A DNA stretch of 64,000 nt from Microplitis mediator (GCF_029852145.1 NC_079973.1:26740422-26804421), one strand, 5' to 3'. Positions 44,901-59,587 are shown, numbered from the stretch's first letter. Program-made: numbers and translations. Notes: generated from the letters alone by a model not told the origin.

Positions 44901-46359
44901 AAAAAATATATCCCATAAACTTTTTTACTTTTTTATTTTAAATAATCCACGGTTTATTTTTTATATCGAATTAAACTGACTCGAGATTGAACAGCAGATC
45001 CGTTAAGAAACGAGTCCGAGTAACTATCGCTCATTGTCGTCATCGGTGTTATCAATAGAAACGTTTAAATTTACTTAATAGTCGGCTATTAACATCCTGA
45101 CGCCATTTTATCGGTATCTGCAGCCATTTTGAATTTATTTTCTCATCCCCGTTCTCGTACTTCAGGTTTTTCATTTCTCCGACTGTTTATTATTTTTTTT
45201 TTTAATTTATTTACTGCCTCTGAATAATTATCCGTTATTTTTTTCTAACAGCCTGCCTTTCCATACATAATAGTCTTTAAGAACATTATTCTGCCCTTTT
45301 CCGCGCGACTTACATATGTATATACATATGTGTATGTGTATATAAAACGACTGGACTCTGAGGCGTCTCGGAATATTTTAAACGTTACTACTCTCCTTCT
45401 CCTTCCTCGCGAACGTATAATTTTGTTGCGTTTAAAACTGTAACCTAACACCATTACTACATTGTATATATATATAAATGTATGTGAAAACAACTTATAA
45501 GTGTAATATATTGATCCAACATGCCAGACTGTAAAATTAGACTCGAGGAATTTGACGATGACGTTCTCGTACCAAACACTTATTCAATCCATTTAAACTT
45601 CCGGTATTATTTTTCATACTTTTCAAAAAATAACTCGATGTTTATTACTACGAAATAAAATAGAGTCGTCTATTTAACTGCCGAGACAAAAAATATTTAA
45701 GGATAAATGTTTGTAGAAATAAATTTTAACTACCGGTTTTTTTTTTGGGAAATCCATTAAAATTTTTTGTTGCTTTTGAACAAATGAATGCAGAGTCGGA
45801 CGGAAATTGTGGAATAAACTAGTGTGGAATGCGGTGTGTAAATAAATTTTTATAAGTGGAAAGGTAGTTTTGGGTCAGACAAGTAAACGGTGTAAATAAA
45901 TGGTTAGAAAACGGGTGAGGACAGGGATGGATGGAGGAGAAGGGTTGATCAAGGGCTTGCCAGTGGAGTGTATGGAATGAAATGAGCATGGAGATAGATA
46001 GGTTAGGGGTGGAAAGTGGGTGGCAAGTAGAAAGGGACCGAGAAGACGGCAGAGAGTGAAGAGAAGAGAAATCACGGTGCAGAGTGTAGTGAGTGCATGG
46101 AGGAAGCAATAACCCGGTTATAACTTGAGAGATTAGGTCCGGATTCGATTACCAGCAAGGTATCAAACCGTTAAACAGTCTCCGTGCTAATCAAAATCAA
46201 AGCTCATTACTGACGAAATATAAATTTCTATCTCTTCCTCACACTCTGCACACTTGAGAGTAAGTCTATTCAATTTACTTTAATTATAATCCCTAGGATT
46301 CCTCCCCCTCTAACTAAATCACCGAAATTTTGTCAATTAAATATTTTTTTGGGTTCCAT
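38971..46359. other. Long non-coding stretch
   Basis: No supported gene. Contains a purine-rich (GGAAA)n-like run at 41460-41495, an AT-rich section at 42590-42930 and short GC-richer islands. The 178-residue ORF at 40424-40960 (-) has no recognised domain or splice context. Confidence 0.35.
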
Positions 46360-46513
46360 GCGTTTTGAGCACCTGACAAAATATCCCCGACAAAATATCT
46401 CTGGACAAAATATCCCCAGTTTTGTGTCAGTTTTTTTGGCTTTTTTCACTATTTTTGCTTTCTTTTCATGGGGATATTTTGTCCGGAGATATTTTGTCAG
46501 GTGCTCAAAACGC
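46360..46513. mobile_element. 154-bp hairpin MITE, GCGTTTTGAGCACCTGAC ends
   Basis: Left arm GCGTTTTGAGCACCTGACAA, then AATATCCCC; right arm ends GTCAGGTGCTCAAAACGC. Arms of about 55 bp are nearly complementary and each contains two to three ACAAAATATCYC motifs. A loop of about 45 bp separates them. No ORF; strong fold-back structure. Confidence 0.8.
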
Positions 46514-46634
46514 CTGATACCATTTTTTTGAAATTCGAGTCATGGGAGTCTGAAAATTAGTGAATGAATTTTTATTTTTTCGGAGTTTAAATGGCGGGAA
46601 AAGAATTAGATTTAAAGATGAGTAAATATTGCAG

Positions 46635-46726
46635 AATCAAGCTGAGCAGTTGAGCGTGTCAACAACATCATCGGTTTCTCTAAACAACCCTAGCTCGCGT
46701 AATGAAGCAATTTACGCGGGCCCGAG
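46635..46726 (+). CDS. Weak candidate exon
   Basis: A 92-nt open segment between ATATTGCAG and the donor GAG/GTCAGT reads NQAEQLSVSTTSSVSLNN, then PSSRNEAIYAGPR. The polypyrimidine tract is poor and the peptide is Ser/Thr/Asn-rich with no recognised family. It could well be chance. Confidence 0.15.
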
Positions 46727-47401
46727 GTCAGTGCGACATACGTGTCAGTGTGCAGATGTGAGTGTCTATATATCCAGATGTGGGAGTGTCTGTTGCGTCG
46801 CCTATAGCTCCACATATGCTCTATTAACACGGCTCGCCGGGTATTCGCACACTTTAAACCTAATCCGATGATTTATAGATCAATGACTTAAATACTTATC
46901 CGTCTCTGCCCGCATTGATTGATTTTAAAATAATCCAGGAAAAAATAAAAAATTCATTTAAAAGTAGTACAGTAATTTAAAAAAATATAAATAGTTATAG
47001 ACTAGCGTAGCAAGACAATCAGCAGTCGTGGCATGTCAGTAGCTAATGCAGTTAAGGGGAGAAACCGGATCCGGTGGTTTGCCAATTAGGAAGAAGTGGG
47101 TGGCTCACTTGTGGTTGGTTGAATATATAAACGTCTGTACTTATCATCTCTCTTCCTCACTCACTCGTTTGTTTAGTTACTATCTTGTTGTCGAGGTTTA
47201 ATAAACAGTCAGACGATTCGCGTGTTACGTTTCCGCGGTCGAACGTGAATTGTATGCAGGTTGTCGAGTAGTAAACTCACTAGTACTTCTACAGCTAGAT
47301 CGTGCGCGTATTAGTAAAAATTAATCCTCTTCGTGTATTTAAGACATTAAAGTTATTATATAGATATATATATATATTTATAATAAGATTATTCATATTC
47401 A

Positions 47402-47466
47402 GTACACAGAAAAAAATAATGGCGCAAGAAAAATTTTGCGTTAAGATATCATTTTTTTTTGTGTAC
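47402..47466. mobile_element. 65-bp MITE with GTACACAGAAAAAAAT ends
   Basis: Left GTACACAGAAAAAAAT and right ATTTTTTTTTGTGTAC are inverted repeats with one mismatch, around GGCGCAAGAAAAATTTTGCG, itself an inverted pair. Same family as the 194-bp element at 4757-4950. Confidence 0.65.
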
Positions 47467-47547
47467 ACAGTAAATAATTTGAGGAGTGAACGCGGATTAA
47501 ATCCGGATCGAAATAAAATTTGTAATCACTCCCGATTTTTTACAGTA
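47467..47547. mobile_element. Short palindromic MITE, GGAGTGAA family, copy 2
   Basis: Begins ACAGTAAATAATTTGAGGAG and ends CACTCCCGATTTTTTACAGT. The core CGCGGATTAAATCCGGATCG is palindromic. It abuts the preceding 65-bp MITE directly. Related to 3803-3893 and 59588-59640. Confidence 0.6.
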
Positions 47548-50500
47548 GCCAACGGCCACTTGATTGCCAATTAAACAATAAAAGTTAGATTACTTTTTAT
47601 TTACAAATATGATATTAAAAAATATATATATCTGATTTCAATTACTGACTTTTTATGTAAACTGTCTCGTAAACTAGATAACAATCAGAATTGAGTCGTC
47701 TTCAAACTAGACGTCCATTAACTGCCGAGATTGAAGTCTCAGATATTATTTTTCTCGTGTAATTAATTTACACAAAAGTAACTCGAGGGTAAAAATAATC
47801 TTGATAACTGGGTATATTATATATTAAAATTTAAATAAATGACTACTATTGATATTCATTAGACTAAAATATTCTCGTAATAACTTTTTATTTAACAAAA
47901 GCTTCTTTAATAACTTTTCCTCCGAGCTCTCAATCAAATTAAAGATTTTAAGTGCGAGTTCGTTTGCATTAAACTCGCATCAATGTTTGATTTATTCAAC
48001 GTATCGAGTCGTACAATTTGCTTACCGCCGTAATATATTCTCATAAAAATCTATACTCAAATTATTATTTTTCATGCCAGTAATGATACGCGTAATTAAA
48101 ATAAGGCATTAAAAAAAAAAAAAAAAGCGGAAACTGGCAAGCCGGAAGGTGTCTAGCTACAAGTAAAATAACTTTCTCCCCTAAGGAAACCGTCACTTGT
48201 TCGCATGAATTAACCCACCCAAGTTAAATAAAAAATAACTTATATACATATATATGAAGACTAGTAACGACAAATTATCACGCGAATATTTTCATCAATA
48301 AACTTTTGTCTGAAAGTTTTAATAAGAATCTCCGAAGACCAGAGGAAAACCACAGAATTGATAGAACCCTGTAGTGATACTTTTGTTTTCCCTCACGACT
48401 AAAACAACTCGAGAGCAGATCCACCAGCACTCGCGTGCTCGCCGCATAACGTAAACAATAGATTATGCTGAAACTAACGTTACAGGTTATAGCGATGGGT
48501 AAATGAGTATAGAGCCCACGTAGACCCATGGCATGGTAGCTGCTAGTAGCTGGGAACTCACACCCTCGGTGATATTCGTCCAGCTCGCACATAACAACAA
48601 ATATATATACATGTGGTATATATATATATATGATATAACAAGAGCCAGCGGATGGAAAGGGTGTGTTACAATGTTGGGCAAACACGCCGGTCTCACTCAT
48701 CCCGTAGGACCCGCTCGAGCGATCGAGTCCAATGAGATTCTATTGTCTCGAGTAATTAATATTGATTACAATAGGTTATACCTGGTTTGCGTCACCACTC
48801 CTATAACGGCGCTTATGTGTGGCTTAAACCGAGCTTCATTCGACGCTAGCTCACGACCACCGATTGTATTAGGATTTCCCAGGTGCTATCTAACTCTCAC
48901 TCCCTTTTATGTGATATGCTAGACTAGTCGTAGCTTCGGACCTCAATCCAGCCACTGCTGTTGCTTCTGCTGCTTCTGCTGCTGCTGATGATGTTGTTGT
49001 CGTTGATATTCGTCTCTAGTTCATTCCATCCCATCCACATCCACATCCTCATACTCCGTGTCATGATTATCGCGTTAACGCCCTTGCTGCTGGATAACAA
49101 ACATCCTTCAGTCTATGCCTTTCCGCGGATAGGGTGACTAAATAATATTCGAATCTGTCTAGTCATCCTGATACCACATTACGCCTAGCTCGTCATTAAA
49201 TAATTTATTTTGTAACTCGGTTACTTGGAGGTAAAACGACGTCGAAAAAAAACTTATTTAGAGAAGGAAAGAAACAAATTTGTAAAGATGGTGGTTTATA
49301 ATCATTGAATCGCACATCACGGATTGAGATCGACGGATCCGCCTGGCCTGCCGGCTTTTTCTTGTCTGTGTTTTTGCATAATGTTTTTTTCGGTTCTGCC
49401 AGCATTGCTGGAGATGAGGAGGAGGCAGACGAAGAACAAGAGTAAGCCGATACCGAGTTAATTCGAGCGAATCGACCGGTATACTATTGGGTTACGCCTG
49501 AGGATACAATACACTCTCTTGAGATGAGTGTGTGCTGTCTCCGTTTATATTTGTCCGCATCCAATCCTTCCCTTTATATCCTTTCTTACTTATACTATAT
49601 TTTGTTTTGTTTCATTTTATTTTTTTTTAGTATCGGCGTTTTATTTTTTGGTCTTGCTGGTTTTGTTGGCTGTAAGGGTGGTTTGCGTCGTCAACCTCAA
49701 CCTCCAGTTTACCTGATATATGTAGATGCCGACTTAACCCGAGCAGAAGTACTTCTCTTGTTACTTAAACAGCACGCGTACGTATTTAACGATTTAATCG
49801 CTCTGGATGTTGTGGATTGTATTATATTCTGGGAGATAACGGGCAGCGAAGGAGCAGGTGTGAGGTGACACCTCAAACAGATCAGATATTTCGAGTAATA
49901 AATAAATTAAAAATAAAAATAAAAAAATGTGTGGATATTTTTTGTCTGAGTAGACAGATAATAATTTATTTTAAAAGACTTAATTATTTGTATCACGGAA
50001 ATTTAACAAGAGTGGAACTAATGGATGCATTCCACCCGCAGGTCTGCTGACCTCACTCCGGATCCCGAAACGATTATCCGATTTTTAAGACACAGGATCG
50101 GAAATCACTTTCATACGTCACGGAACTCTTGCTGTGGATGGCCCAGGGCCTACTTTTTTCATCATTTAGCTAAAGATTTTATTTATAACCAGGCTAGAAT
50201 AAAATTGCCAAATAATTGCAATAAAATAATTCCCCAGCCATCAGACGAATTTTTATTTTCGAAACCGAGATAACCTTCATTTATTTAGATCGCTCTGCAT
50301 AATTTTATAATATTATAGATTCACATTTATAAGCTTTATAAATTCAATATGTTATACGATCCTACCAGGATGAAATCCCGGTTTATTTTAGCGAAAATAA
50401 AAAAATATCTCAGGGCCACCTACGTGACGCCCGCATGACATAGATACAATTCAAGGCTTTCATCATTTTAAACTCCCGTTATTTTTATTTTATTTTATAC

Positions 50501-53500
50501 ATTTACCCAATAAATTGCCCATCCAATTGCTTTTTAAATTTTCAAATTTTACTTTTTATTTTTCTCTATTTAATTTTTCAACCAAAATTTATTTTTTGTA
50601 CGCAAAAAATTTTTTTTTTAATCACTGAAAATAAAAAAAAATTCGCAGTGCACCTGCGCGCCCGCATGCGATATTCGAATCCCGATGTAATTTGATAATA
50701 AAAAAAAATCTATTGTTTCTATGGGGGGGGGGGGAGTGACAGAGGAAGCTGTTGAAAGAACTTTGTATTGTTTTGTTGTATTTATAATAACAATACTAGT
50801 GGTATTGTATATATGATTGTACTCAATATATATCCGAGTCTGGTGTGGATTAAGTGTGTTTAACACGCGATTAATTAATTCGCACTTGGAGTAGTCAGGC
50901 GCAGGGGCAATAAGCCCACTCGCAAGATAAGCCCTCGTCACATTCAGTTCTTTCGCTTGACGCGGATAATTTAAAGTTACTTTGCTTAACTTATATTATA
51001 CTTCTACAGAAGACTTGATCCTTATTCGCATGAGGAAGGCGGCAACACAGTCATAACTCGCTCAGCTCGCGAGATATCGCACACGCGCCCACCCTCAATA
51101 TCACACCGCATATATATCAACTATTTTTTCTTCACTCGGATGTTATTTTTCTCTTTTATATTTGCGTGAATATTTTGTAAAAGACTAACTTCAACCCTTC
51201 GATAATCGGGATTCGAGACGCGAAATCGATCACTTCCACCTCGACAAGTCATTCATCGTCGACTCAAAGTTCCGGCGAATCGTGAAATAGATTCTAGCCA
51301 ATTTTTATCCGCTCAAGTTTTTCCATTCATGTTAAAAAATTTATTATTTTTTATTGTTATATTAATTAATTTTTTAAAATAAGACAACATTATCTAGTAA
51401 ATAATGATAATAATTTATTGAAGGAAAAAAAAACCAGAGAAAATATTAAAATAATTTTTATAATAATGAGTAATGACATCAAGGTATAAATAATGAACAA
51501 TAGCGTACAACTATTTAGCCTGCGGCATCACAAGACAGGAAACAAAAGGCTGAAACTCCCGCTGGGTTTCATTCTTTTATTCTCGATTCTTGCTGAGCTA
51601 TTATCTCGACTCATCACTGCGTACGCATTTGCGGCTTTCTTCATCACAGTCTCATCGACTTTCTTCGTCAATCATACTCGACAGTTTTCACACCGAACTT
51701 AACCACTGAGACCGCAGACTATTTATTTTTTTTTTAATAATAAATAAATTTTTTTTTTTTTTTTTTTTTAAGCAAAATTAATTAAAAATAAAATAATAGG
51801 AGAGCCGGGAACAGGAAAGTTGACATATTGAAATATTTGAACCGTCCATGTCCCATAGTAGATTAAACTTGTAGCCGCGATAGGTTATCGCGGAGTTATC
51901 TCGAGTCATGCCCTCCCCATTTCCTTCATCATTTATTATTTTTCTTCATCAGCGATAATCGCGAATCGCAAGTATTTACTCACGTGATAATTGCCGGCTG
52001 CGTATCTCGAGCCTCGTGATTGAGGAAGCAGGTGACCTCTGATCCCTGAGGGTTGTGACGTGATCGCTGGCCCTTGGCTATTTAGATACGATTTGTCATT
52101 AAACATGTAGCATATAATTCTTACCAACAAACGCCAGCCTGATATATATATATATATATATATGTATGTAAATTTTTTTTTTTAATTAAAGAAAAAATAT
52201 TTATATGCTGGGCAATCTGAGCATGACTGGGCTGGAGTATAAAAAATAAAACAAACAAGAGATCAATTAAAAAAATATTTTTTTATCCATGGGCTTGAGT
52301 AAAATGAATATCAGAATACGCTGAGGATGATGAAGATATTTATATATGAGTTGCAGTCATCCCTAATTTTCTCATTGGATTCACATGAGTAAAGATGAGG
52401 AGGAGCTTCCTCCTGACCTGGAAAAATTTATCGGTGATCCTTTTCTCGGACACGAATTAAAAAAATAAAAATTGTGGCTTGGAAAAAAATGGGAAAAAAT
52501 TGGAGATGAACTTTGGAGGAAATTTATTTGAGGAGCCGAGTAGGATGTCAGTAGGTGACAGCCGACAGTGGCGCTGGAGTGTTGGAATAAATATAAATAT
52601 GAGAAGGAAAAGTATAAGTAGAATAAGAAGATGGTGGGTACAAGGGTTGCTCTTTTCTTCCAGTTCTTTAATGGCTTCCCCGCCTTAAGGTCTTAGTAAG
52701 GATGTAAAAGGCTCTTAATGACATCTCGCTCGGTCTAATTTAATTTTTGTGAAAACTGAAGAAACAAGTGAATTAAGTCTCTTGATGCTAATGACATATC
52801 GGATTCCTCTTATCCTTTTCGCCCGGAATTTTTTTTCTCAATAAAGGACGGGCTCAAAAAAATCATAAAGTTAAAAAAAAAATTATGACATTAATAAAAT
52901 AATTTTGTATCATTTTAAAAAAATAAAATTCTCAGCCGGTCCATCTTGATACCACCCCCTTATTATTTATGAAACTCTTGACCACCCCGAATATTTATTA
53001 TCCTTTAAATAAATACAGTGGGTACATGCGATGAAAAATATCGTAATAATAATAATTAAAAAATATTATTACAGAGCTAAAGAGTATAATTTTCATAAGT
53101 CATGATAGGTCAGGGAAAAATGAAAATGTCCAAGGATGAGAGTAACAGCAGAGGCAGAGGAGCATTACGTATATAAAAGTCATTGGCTGATATATATATG
53201 GCGTATGTGTAGTCGACCGACAAAGGATTTTAGCTCGAGCGTCCTCTCATTATTTTTTCTCTCATTTAAATATCTTCATTAATATCCCTCGTCGACTTGG
53301 GCAGGCAGCGTTGTATACATGCATCTTCTTCAATCCTCGCTCAAACCTCCTACTCGTCCCTCACTCATTCACTTTCTCGCTTACTCATATGTACATATAT
53401 ATACATACCCTCGACGTCGATTTAATTGATCTCGTGAGTAAATTACTCATGAGAGTCAGCGTGTGAAAGACGCGGCGTGTAATGCATCACGTAGATAAAA

Positions 53501-56500
53501 ATCCTTTCAAGTGCACGTACATTTTTGTGAGATTGTCGATTGCCGATGTGCCAACTATACTTCTTTATTATTATTTTATTTTATTTATTTTCAATTACTC
53601 GTTATTTATTGTGCCTTTCCCGTCATCCATCCACTTTTACACATATGTATTACATATTTGTATATTTATATATCTTTATATCTGCGTAATAAAATCGATT
53701 GGATTTAAAAAAAATTTTATTAAGCTCTCAAATATATCATTACTGCGTGTAATTACAAAACTTAATTATTTCTCAATAATAATAATTATTAGTGTCTAAT
53801 GAGTAGATTGCGCGTCTGCAAAAAATATAAAAAAATAAAGAGTTTTTGTGTAATTAATTTTATTTTTAAATAATGAAATAATTTTTGGCAAAGTATGAGC
53901 AGGTAGCGAGAGAATAATCTGGAGGCAGAGAAAGACGAAAACAAGAGTAAAATGAAATAAAATAAGACTCGGGAATGAAAGAAAAAGGTGGGGGGAGGTG
54001 GCCGTGGTAATAATCGCCCAGGACCATTAAACTAAACCGGGAATAATATTATATCGAGCTTATGTAGGGGGATGAGTAGGCGGCGAGCTGAGGACCGTCA
54101 GGGGGAGAGAGAAAAAGGTGAGGGAGGGAGAGGGTGAGTGAAAAAAATATCGGGGGATGGTATGTAAGGAGCATGGCGTAGGATAAAAGAAGAGGACGAG
54201 TAGATGACGGTCGATCGGAAATCGTTGGAATGGTGGAACGGGGGATGCCGGAGCCGAACCATCTCGTTGCTTTGGCTCCGGCTCTGGCTCTCCGGTATAT
54301 AGAGTTTGGGTATACAGGGCTCTACTATATACTACACTCTCGCAGGGTTCTCAGAACTAAGTAGATTCGAATTTCGATACGGATGATCGGGCTGAATACA
54401 AATTACTCATATATGCCCCAAACTAACTCCTCACTCCATCCTGGCGGGTAATCACACGGTGGCCCGTCTCGTCCTGCCTGCTGCTGATGTTCTCCGTCTC
54501 CTGGCAAACCGAAAATGCGTGCTGGACCTAACAGAATATAATGTATTTATATATATATACATATACATTTATTTATTTTTTTTTTCGACTCTTATATTTT
54601 TATATATCGAATATAAAACAACCGGCGATCGCCATTCCGGTCGCTTCTTTCTTCTTTTGCTGCCAGAGATCCTTAAAATTTATTTATTATTATGTTTTAT
54701 ATTTTTTTTATTATTTATTTATCCTGGTCCGCTTTCGCTCGTACACTTACACTCGACATTATACAAATTCCACTGGCAAAATGACGTTATAAAATTTCTA
54801 AACCAAAATTATCGTAATAATAATTTTATTGCAATCGTGACTAACGACGAAGATCAATATTATTCAATAACTACCTTTGATAAAATAAAAAATATAAAAT
54901 AAAATTCCTGTAGACGAAGGCGTTCCGACTGTACGGCAAATCCAATCATAATCATAATCATAATCATTGGAACCAGCTCTCGATGGGATTGGTCCGCGGG
55001 CCAAAAGAATAATCGTTAGCTCTCACAAAGTGCATCTATTTAAAGTGATTTAAACCAACTCGCGGATCATGACTCAATGGAAGCTGGTAATTGAGTCAAA
55101 AATTTAAAAAAAATATCATGGCGCATACTAATGCTGCATACATTGTAGTAATTTATTAATAAATAATTATAAATATAAATACAAAAGTTGCCGAATAAAA
55201 CCAGAAGGCTCGCGAAATAAGTCGACGGGTGTTTTGTGGTCAGGAAGCTCCGCCCAACAAGACCTCAGACCTCAGAGACTCCTCCCTGCCCTTCGCGAAT
55301 TCACTCTTTTACTCTTTAAAACAACTTTTGCCCAGCATTTTTCCCCCTCACCGAGGCTCGACAATATATAAATATACCGAGACTCGTATCAACAAAAACA
55401 CATTCAACTGAGGTACAATCACATGCTCCGATCCTGTTACCAACACACGTATGTTTATATATTTTTTCGGATGTATGTGTGAGTTAAGTTTGGACAAATG
55501 TCCGAAGAGAACCTCAGACGTTACTACATTGGTTGTTGCATACGCAGTTCCACCATGTTCGCGTGCTACTGCATTATACTGTGCAAAAATATATGTATAT
55601 ATATATTGAAGAAAAAGTACCGTGGAATAAGAACCCGCCCGGATGATCCGGTTGTTTGAAATTCTCAATCAATATAAGCCAAGATAATTATATTCCTCGA
55701 ATATATTGTTTTTTATTGTTATTATATTTTTATTATTTTAAATGGAATATTTTTTATAAAAATTGCGGTTGAAAAATTACATCAAATTTAATCGCTTCAA
55801 TTAGTGCATTAATTTAAAGTATTTAATTACTTGGATGATAGGTAATTATGTGATTAATATATTTCTTATATTGCGCATCACTTTTATCGATTGAGGTAAA
55901 ATTTTTATTGGAGAACGGGGACGAATTATTGGGAAAGAAAAGAGGGATTTAACGGCTCAGGCGAGGACATCTTTAGGAGCTTCTGCGATTCGAGAGGACA
56001 TTTATGTAAAACAGAGGGGGTTTGGGTGGGAGGATCGGCTGATATCGAGAGCAGAACTTGAGAGTTTTGGCGAGGAAGATGGAAAAAATATGAATTGAGA
56101 GGATCTCGGCTGGGCTTAACTTGAATTCACGATGGCATCGCGAGTTTCTGGGCGCAAGGCGCTAGGGCAGAGTCTCCGATAAGGGCCGTAAAAAATAATG
56201 ACCGGAAAATTAATCGAATTCGACGTCAGGCCGTCGCTTCGCGTTTACCCGACTCGTCAATTCGGACTCGTATGTTTTTTTTTATTCTTCGATATCTCGA
56301 TATGAGAATTTATTATTTGGGTAAGAAAAAGATAATTTTTCTTCCAACTTTTGAAATTCCGAAATTTTTGAATGAAATGATTTTGGGCTTCAATGAAAAA
56401 TCGTTTGTAAGAGTTGTAAAAATTTTGTACTCGACATTACAAGCCAATTAAAATTTTTTCTGCTGTAATTTTTTTTGTCTATGGGCAAAATTATATTTAG

Positions 56501-57968
56501 CGGGAATCGGATTAGCGCTAAAGGTTTTAAAGTTTCTTTAGTTAAGTTTAAAGGGCGTAATGTTATTTTTTGGCGGTATTAACAGTAATGGACTGAGAAA
56601 AGAGATTAATTTAAGTTTAAGAAAGGAAGAATATTATTTAAATGTACTGAATGAGCGAGTTTGCCGAAAAGAGACGAGATGGCTCCGACTGATGGAAATA
56701 AAGGGTTGGGTCTGTGAAGGAGTTGCCCGCGATTCAGCAAGACCGAATCACTTAAATGATTAAGAAGAAGGGTTGTTTGTTTAGCAGCTCCGAGTTTCGG
56801 GTTAATTCTTCTCCGTTACTCACTCCCTCGACTTCTTTATTATCTTTTCCATCCTTTAAACTCTAAAATAATCCGTTTTGTCAACATCTTAATACGCTTA
56901 GCTCATTAACCTCCGATACTTGCATTAGATTTATCATGAAAAATATTAACAGGAGAATAAAATATAAAAAGGCAGCTCGCGAGGTGTTGAAAGATGAACC
57001 AGGATTTAACCCGAGGGTTTAGAATTTTATTTAAAAGCATCAAGCTCTGTGATCGTGAATTCTCCCTGCGCTGCGCGAGTTCTCACTTGGGGCACAATAT
57101 CCACAATATTTGCAGTTTGTTGTACCAACTACTCGCCAGCCAACACACGACGTCGACTTGCTCGAGCAAACATCCCAAGAGATAACGTGCTAAGTATTAT
57201 AGAATATAATAAGAGAAGAGTACCAGCATTGCACGGGCATCAGCTCACCTCTACTCCAACTTGGCTTGACTCTACTCTCGTACTCTCGTACTCGGGCCTG
57301 GGCTCTGTACAACCGCTTATTAGGACGAGACTTTACTCAACTCCGTTTAATATCGCCAACTCTTTCGTAATATTATTATAACACGAATAAACTATAGCTC
57401 AATAAAAAATATATGTAAGGTATATTATATATTATATATTATACATTGTATATTTATATAAATATTTTTCACACGTTTCATATTACACTCACCCATGCTC
57501 TCTACTCGTGTTCGGCTTTCTCGCGGATTTACCCCCGGGCTATATTTTATTATTATTTTTGTTTTAATTCAATGAGACTGAGCTATAATTTTATCGTTTT
57601 TTATTTTAGGATTTTAATCGGAAATTAGGTTGACATGTGTATAATTAGTGTGTGAATTGTGTTCGGAACATAACGAATATTCTTCGGTTAAAATTTCGAA
57701 TTTTTCGAACTGAGTGTTTTCGGCTCAAATTTCGAAGATAAAATTTTTATTTTACGTGCAGTAAATTTTTTTTTTCAATAGTTTATGAATAATTAGAATT
57801 TTTCAAATAATTTTATAATCAAAACATAATTAGAATTTTTTGAATATTCAAAAATTTGAATTATCCGATTTGATTTTAAAATCGAATATTAATATTGAAT
57901 TCGACCCGAATAATTCATAAGTTCAAATTATCTGCATACCTCCGGCAATTAATTTATTGTCTGAATGT
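47548..57968. other. Long non-coding stretch with microsatellites
   Basis: No supported exon or RNA gene. Simple repeats: interrupted CTG/TTG at 48955-49005, G11 at 50724-50734, T-run at 51751-51769, TA run at 52142-52162, ATAATC hexamers at 54943-54967. Purine-rich GC-richer sections at 53930-54130 and around 54240-54300. 55900-56270 is moderately CpG-rich. Short ORFs here lack family or splice support. Confidence 0.35.
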
Positions 57969-58167
57969 GATACTGAAGTTAGCCGACATTTGATAATTTT
58001 TGAATTTTTTTAAAAATGATAAATTATAACGAAAAAAATATTTTTAAAAATCTACCTGTAGACTTTTCAATTTTCTACATGTGCATATTTTTATTTTTTT
58101 TTTTTTGCAATTGATTTGCTGAAAAAAAAAAATTCAAAAATTTTTAATTGTCTGCGACTTCAGGATC
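57969..58167. mobile_element. ~200-bp MITE, third copy of the 6694-7090 family
   Basis: Left end GATACTGAAGTTAGCCGAC, right end GTCTGCGACTTCAGGATC, imperfect inverses. Inner sequence shares TTTTCTACATGTGCAT with the inverse of TGCACATGTAGAAAAT in the earlier copies, so this copy is in opposite orientation. Confidence 0.65.
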
Positions 58168-59587
58168 TTTGTCTGAATGACAAATAAACCGCAGATGGAT
58201 TCAAAAATATGCGAGACGTGAAAGTTATTAAATTAAAAGCGGTGTCTTATTGTCAAGATGACAGTGATAAACCCGTGCCCGAGTCGCGGGAGGTCTGTTA
58301 TTTTTTTTCTCATCGACATTGCGAGTGCAGCATACGGAAATTAGCTTTGCCGGGTAAATCTGGTACTTGCTCTTACTCTTAGTAGAGTTTGTTTCTTAGA
58401 ATAAGAGGCTAGGCCACCTCTTTGAGGAAACATTTATGGGATAGGCCTGCTCGTCTTGTTATTTTTCTCCTCGCGGAGATGCACGCTCGTATCGTTACAG
58501 TTTATTATAATATAATTATGTATCCTGGTAAGGTAAAGGATACATCGATGGTTCCAGTGGATAGAAAACGAGCAAAACGTTGAGACTGAGACTGAGACCG
58601 AGACCAAGACCAAGACCGAGGACGCGGGACTCCGGACTCTGAATTCCATCTTCGCTAAAAGGAGCAAGAGAAATTTTTTTGTTTCTTGAACAAATACATT
58701 GAGTCACGAAGTTGCCGTTATGAGTTTTAAGTCAACCTACGATCAGACTCTCGATTCCCTCCGACCCATACTTCTTTTTTTTCCGAGACTCTTATCAAAT
58801 TCCTATAGATTTAAATAGCCGACATACTCGTTCGTGACATTTATTTTTTTCCGTCCGTTCAAATAATTATAAATTACATATTTTTATATTTTTATTCATC
58901 TAATTATATAGTAAACAAATATTAATTTTTATTACCAATTAAAATATTTATCAGTTAATTATCTCTTGAGAAAAAATCTATTTATGGAGTCTGGGTATGA
59001 ATATTCAGTAAAAAAAAAATGTCAAGACAAACAACATAATTATAAATAATAAAAAAAAATGAATGTTGGTTGGGGTTGGCGACAATTTATTTGTTGATTA
59101 AAAATCGATTGGAATTGAAAATAATTTAAAAATTAATGCAGCCGGAGTAAGGCTTCGTATTAGTCTTCAATACATTGGAAGGTATGATGTCTGGTTATAA
59201 TAATTCGTCGATATCAGGTGCCTTTAATCACCTTAAATCCACAGTTCTCTGGCACTGGCCTACAGTTTGGTTACCTTCAGGGTTATCTTAATCTTTCGAC
59301 AGCTGCCCAGCGTCTTCGACGATCATTTTTCGTTTACATATTAAATATATATATATATATTTATCCCTTTCCGTTGTGCCTGATCGATCCTTGTATATTT
59401 ATATATAAATTCAATACCACATCTGGATGTGGATGCACTTTAAATTCCCAAAATTATAACTTGTAGAGCAGCCAATAATTTTTTAATTTAAACGTACAAA
59501 CAAACATCGTAAATTTTTATGAACATTTTCAAGTCAACAGTCAAAATTTTTATTGAATTAAATATTTATTATTATTTTTTTTTTTTT
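58168..59587. other. Non-coding DNA
   Basis: No supported exon. A short GAGACTGAGACCGAGACC-type repeat lies at 58580-58620 and generates pseudo-repetitive ORFs on the minus strand. Confidence 0.35.

Noticed and set aside
49620..49675. Possible micro-exon between TTTTTTTTTTAG and GTAAGG
   Set aside because: Good-looking splice sites but a very short U-rich segment with no coding signal; such pairs are frequent by chance in AT-rich DNA.
58434..58707. Two minus-strand ORFs with repeated Val-Ser or Gly-Leu runs
   Set aside because: Produced by the GAGACTGAGACCGAGACC simple repeat at 58580-58620.
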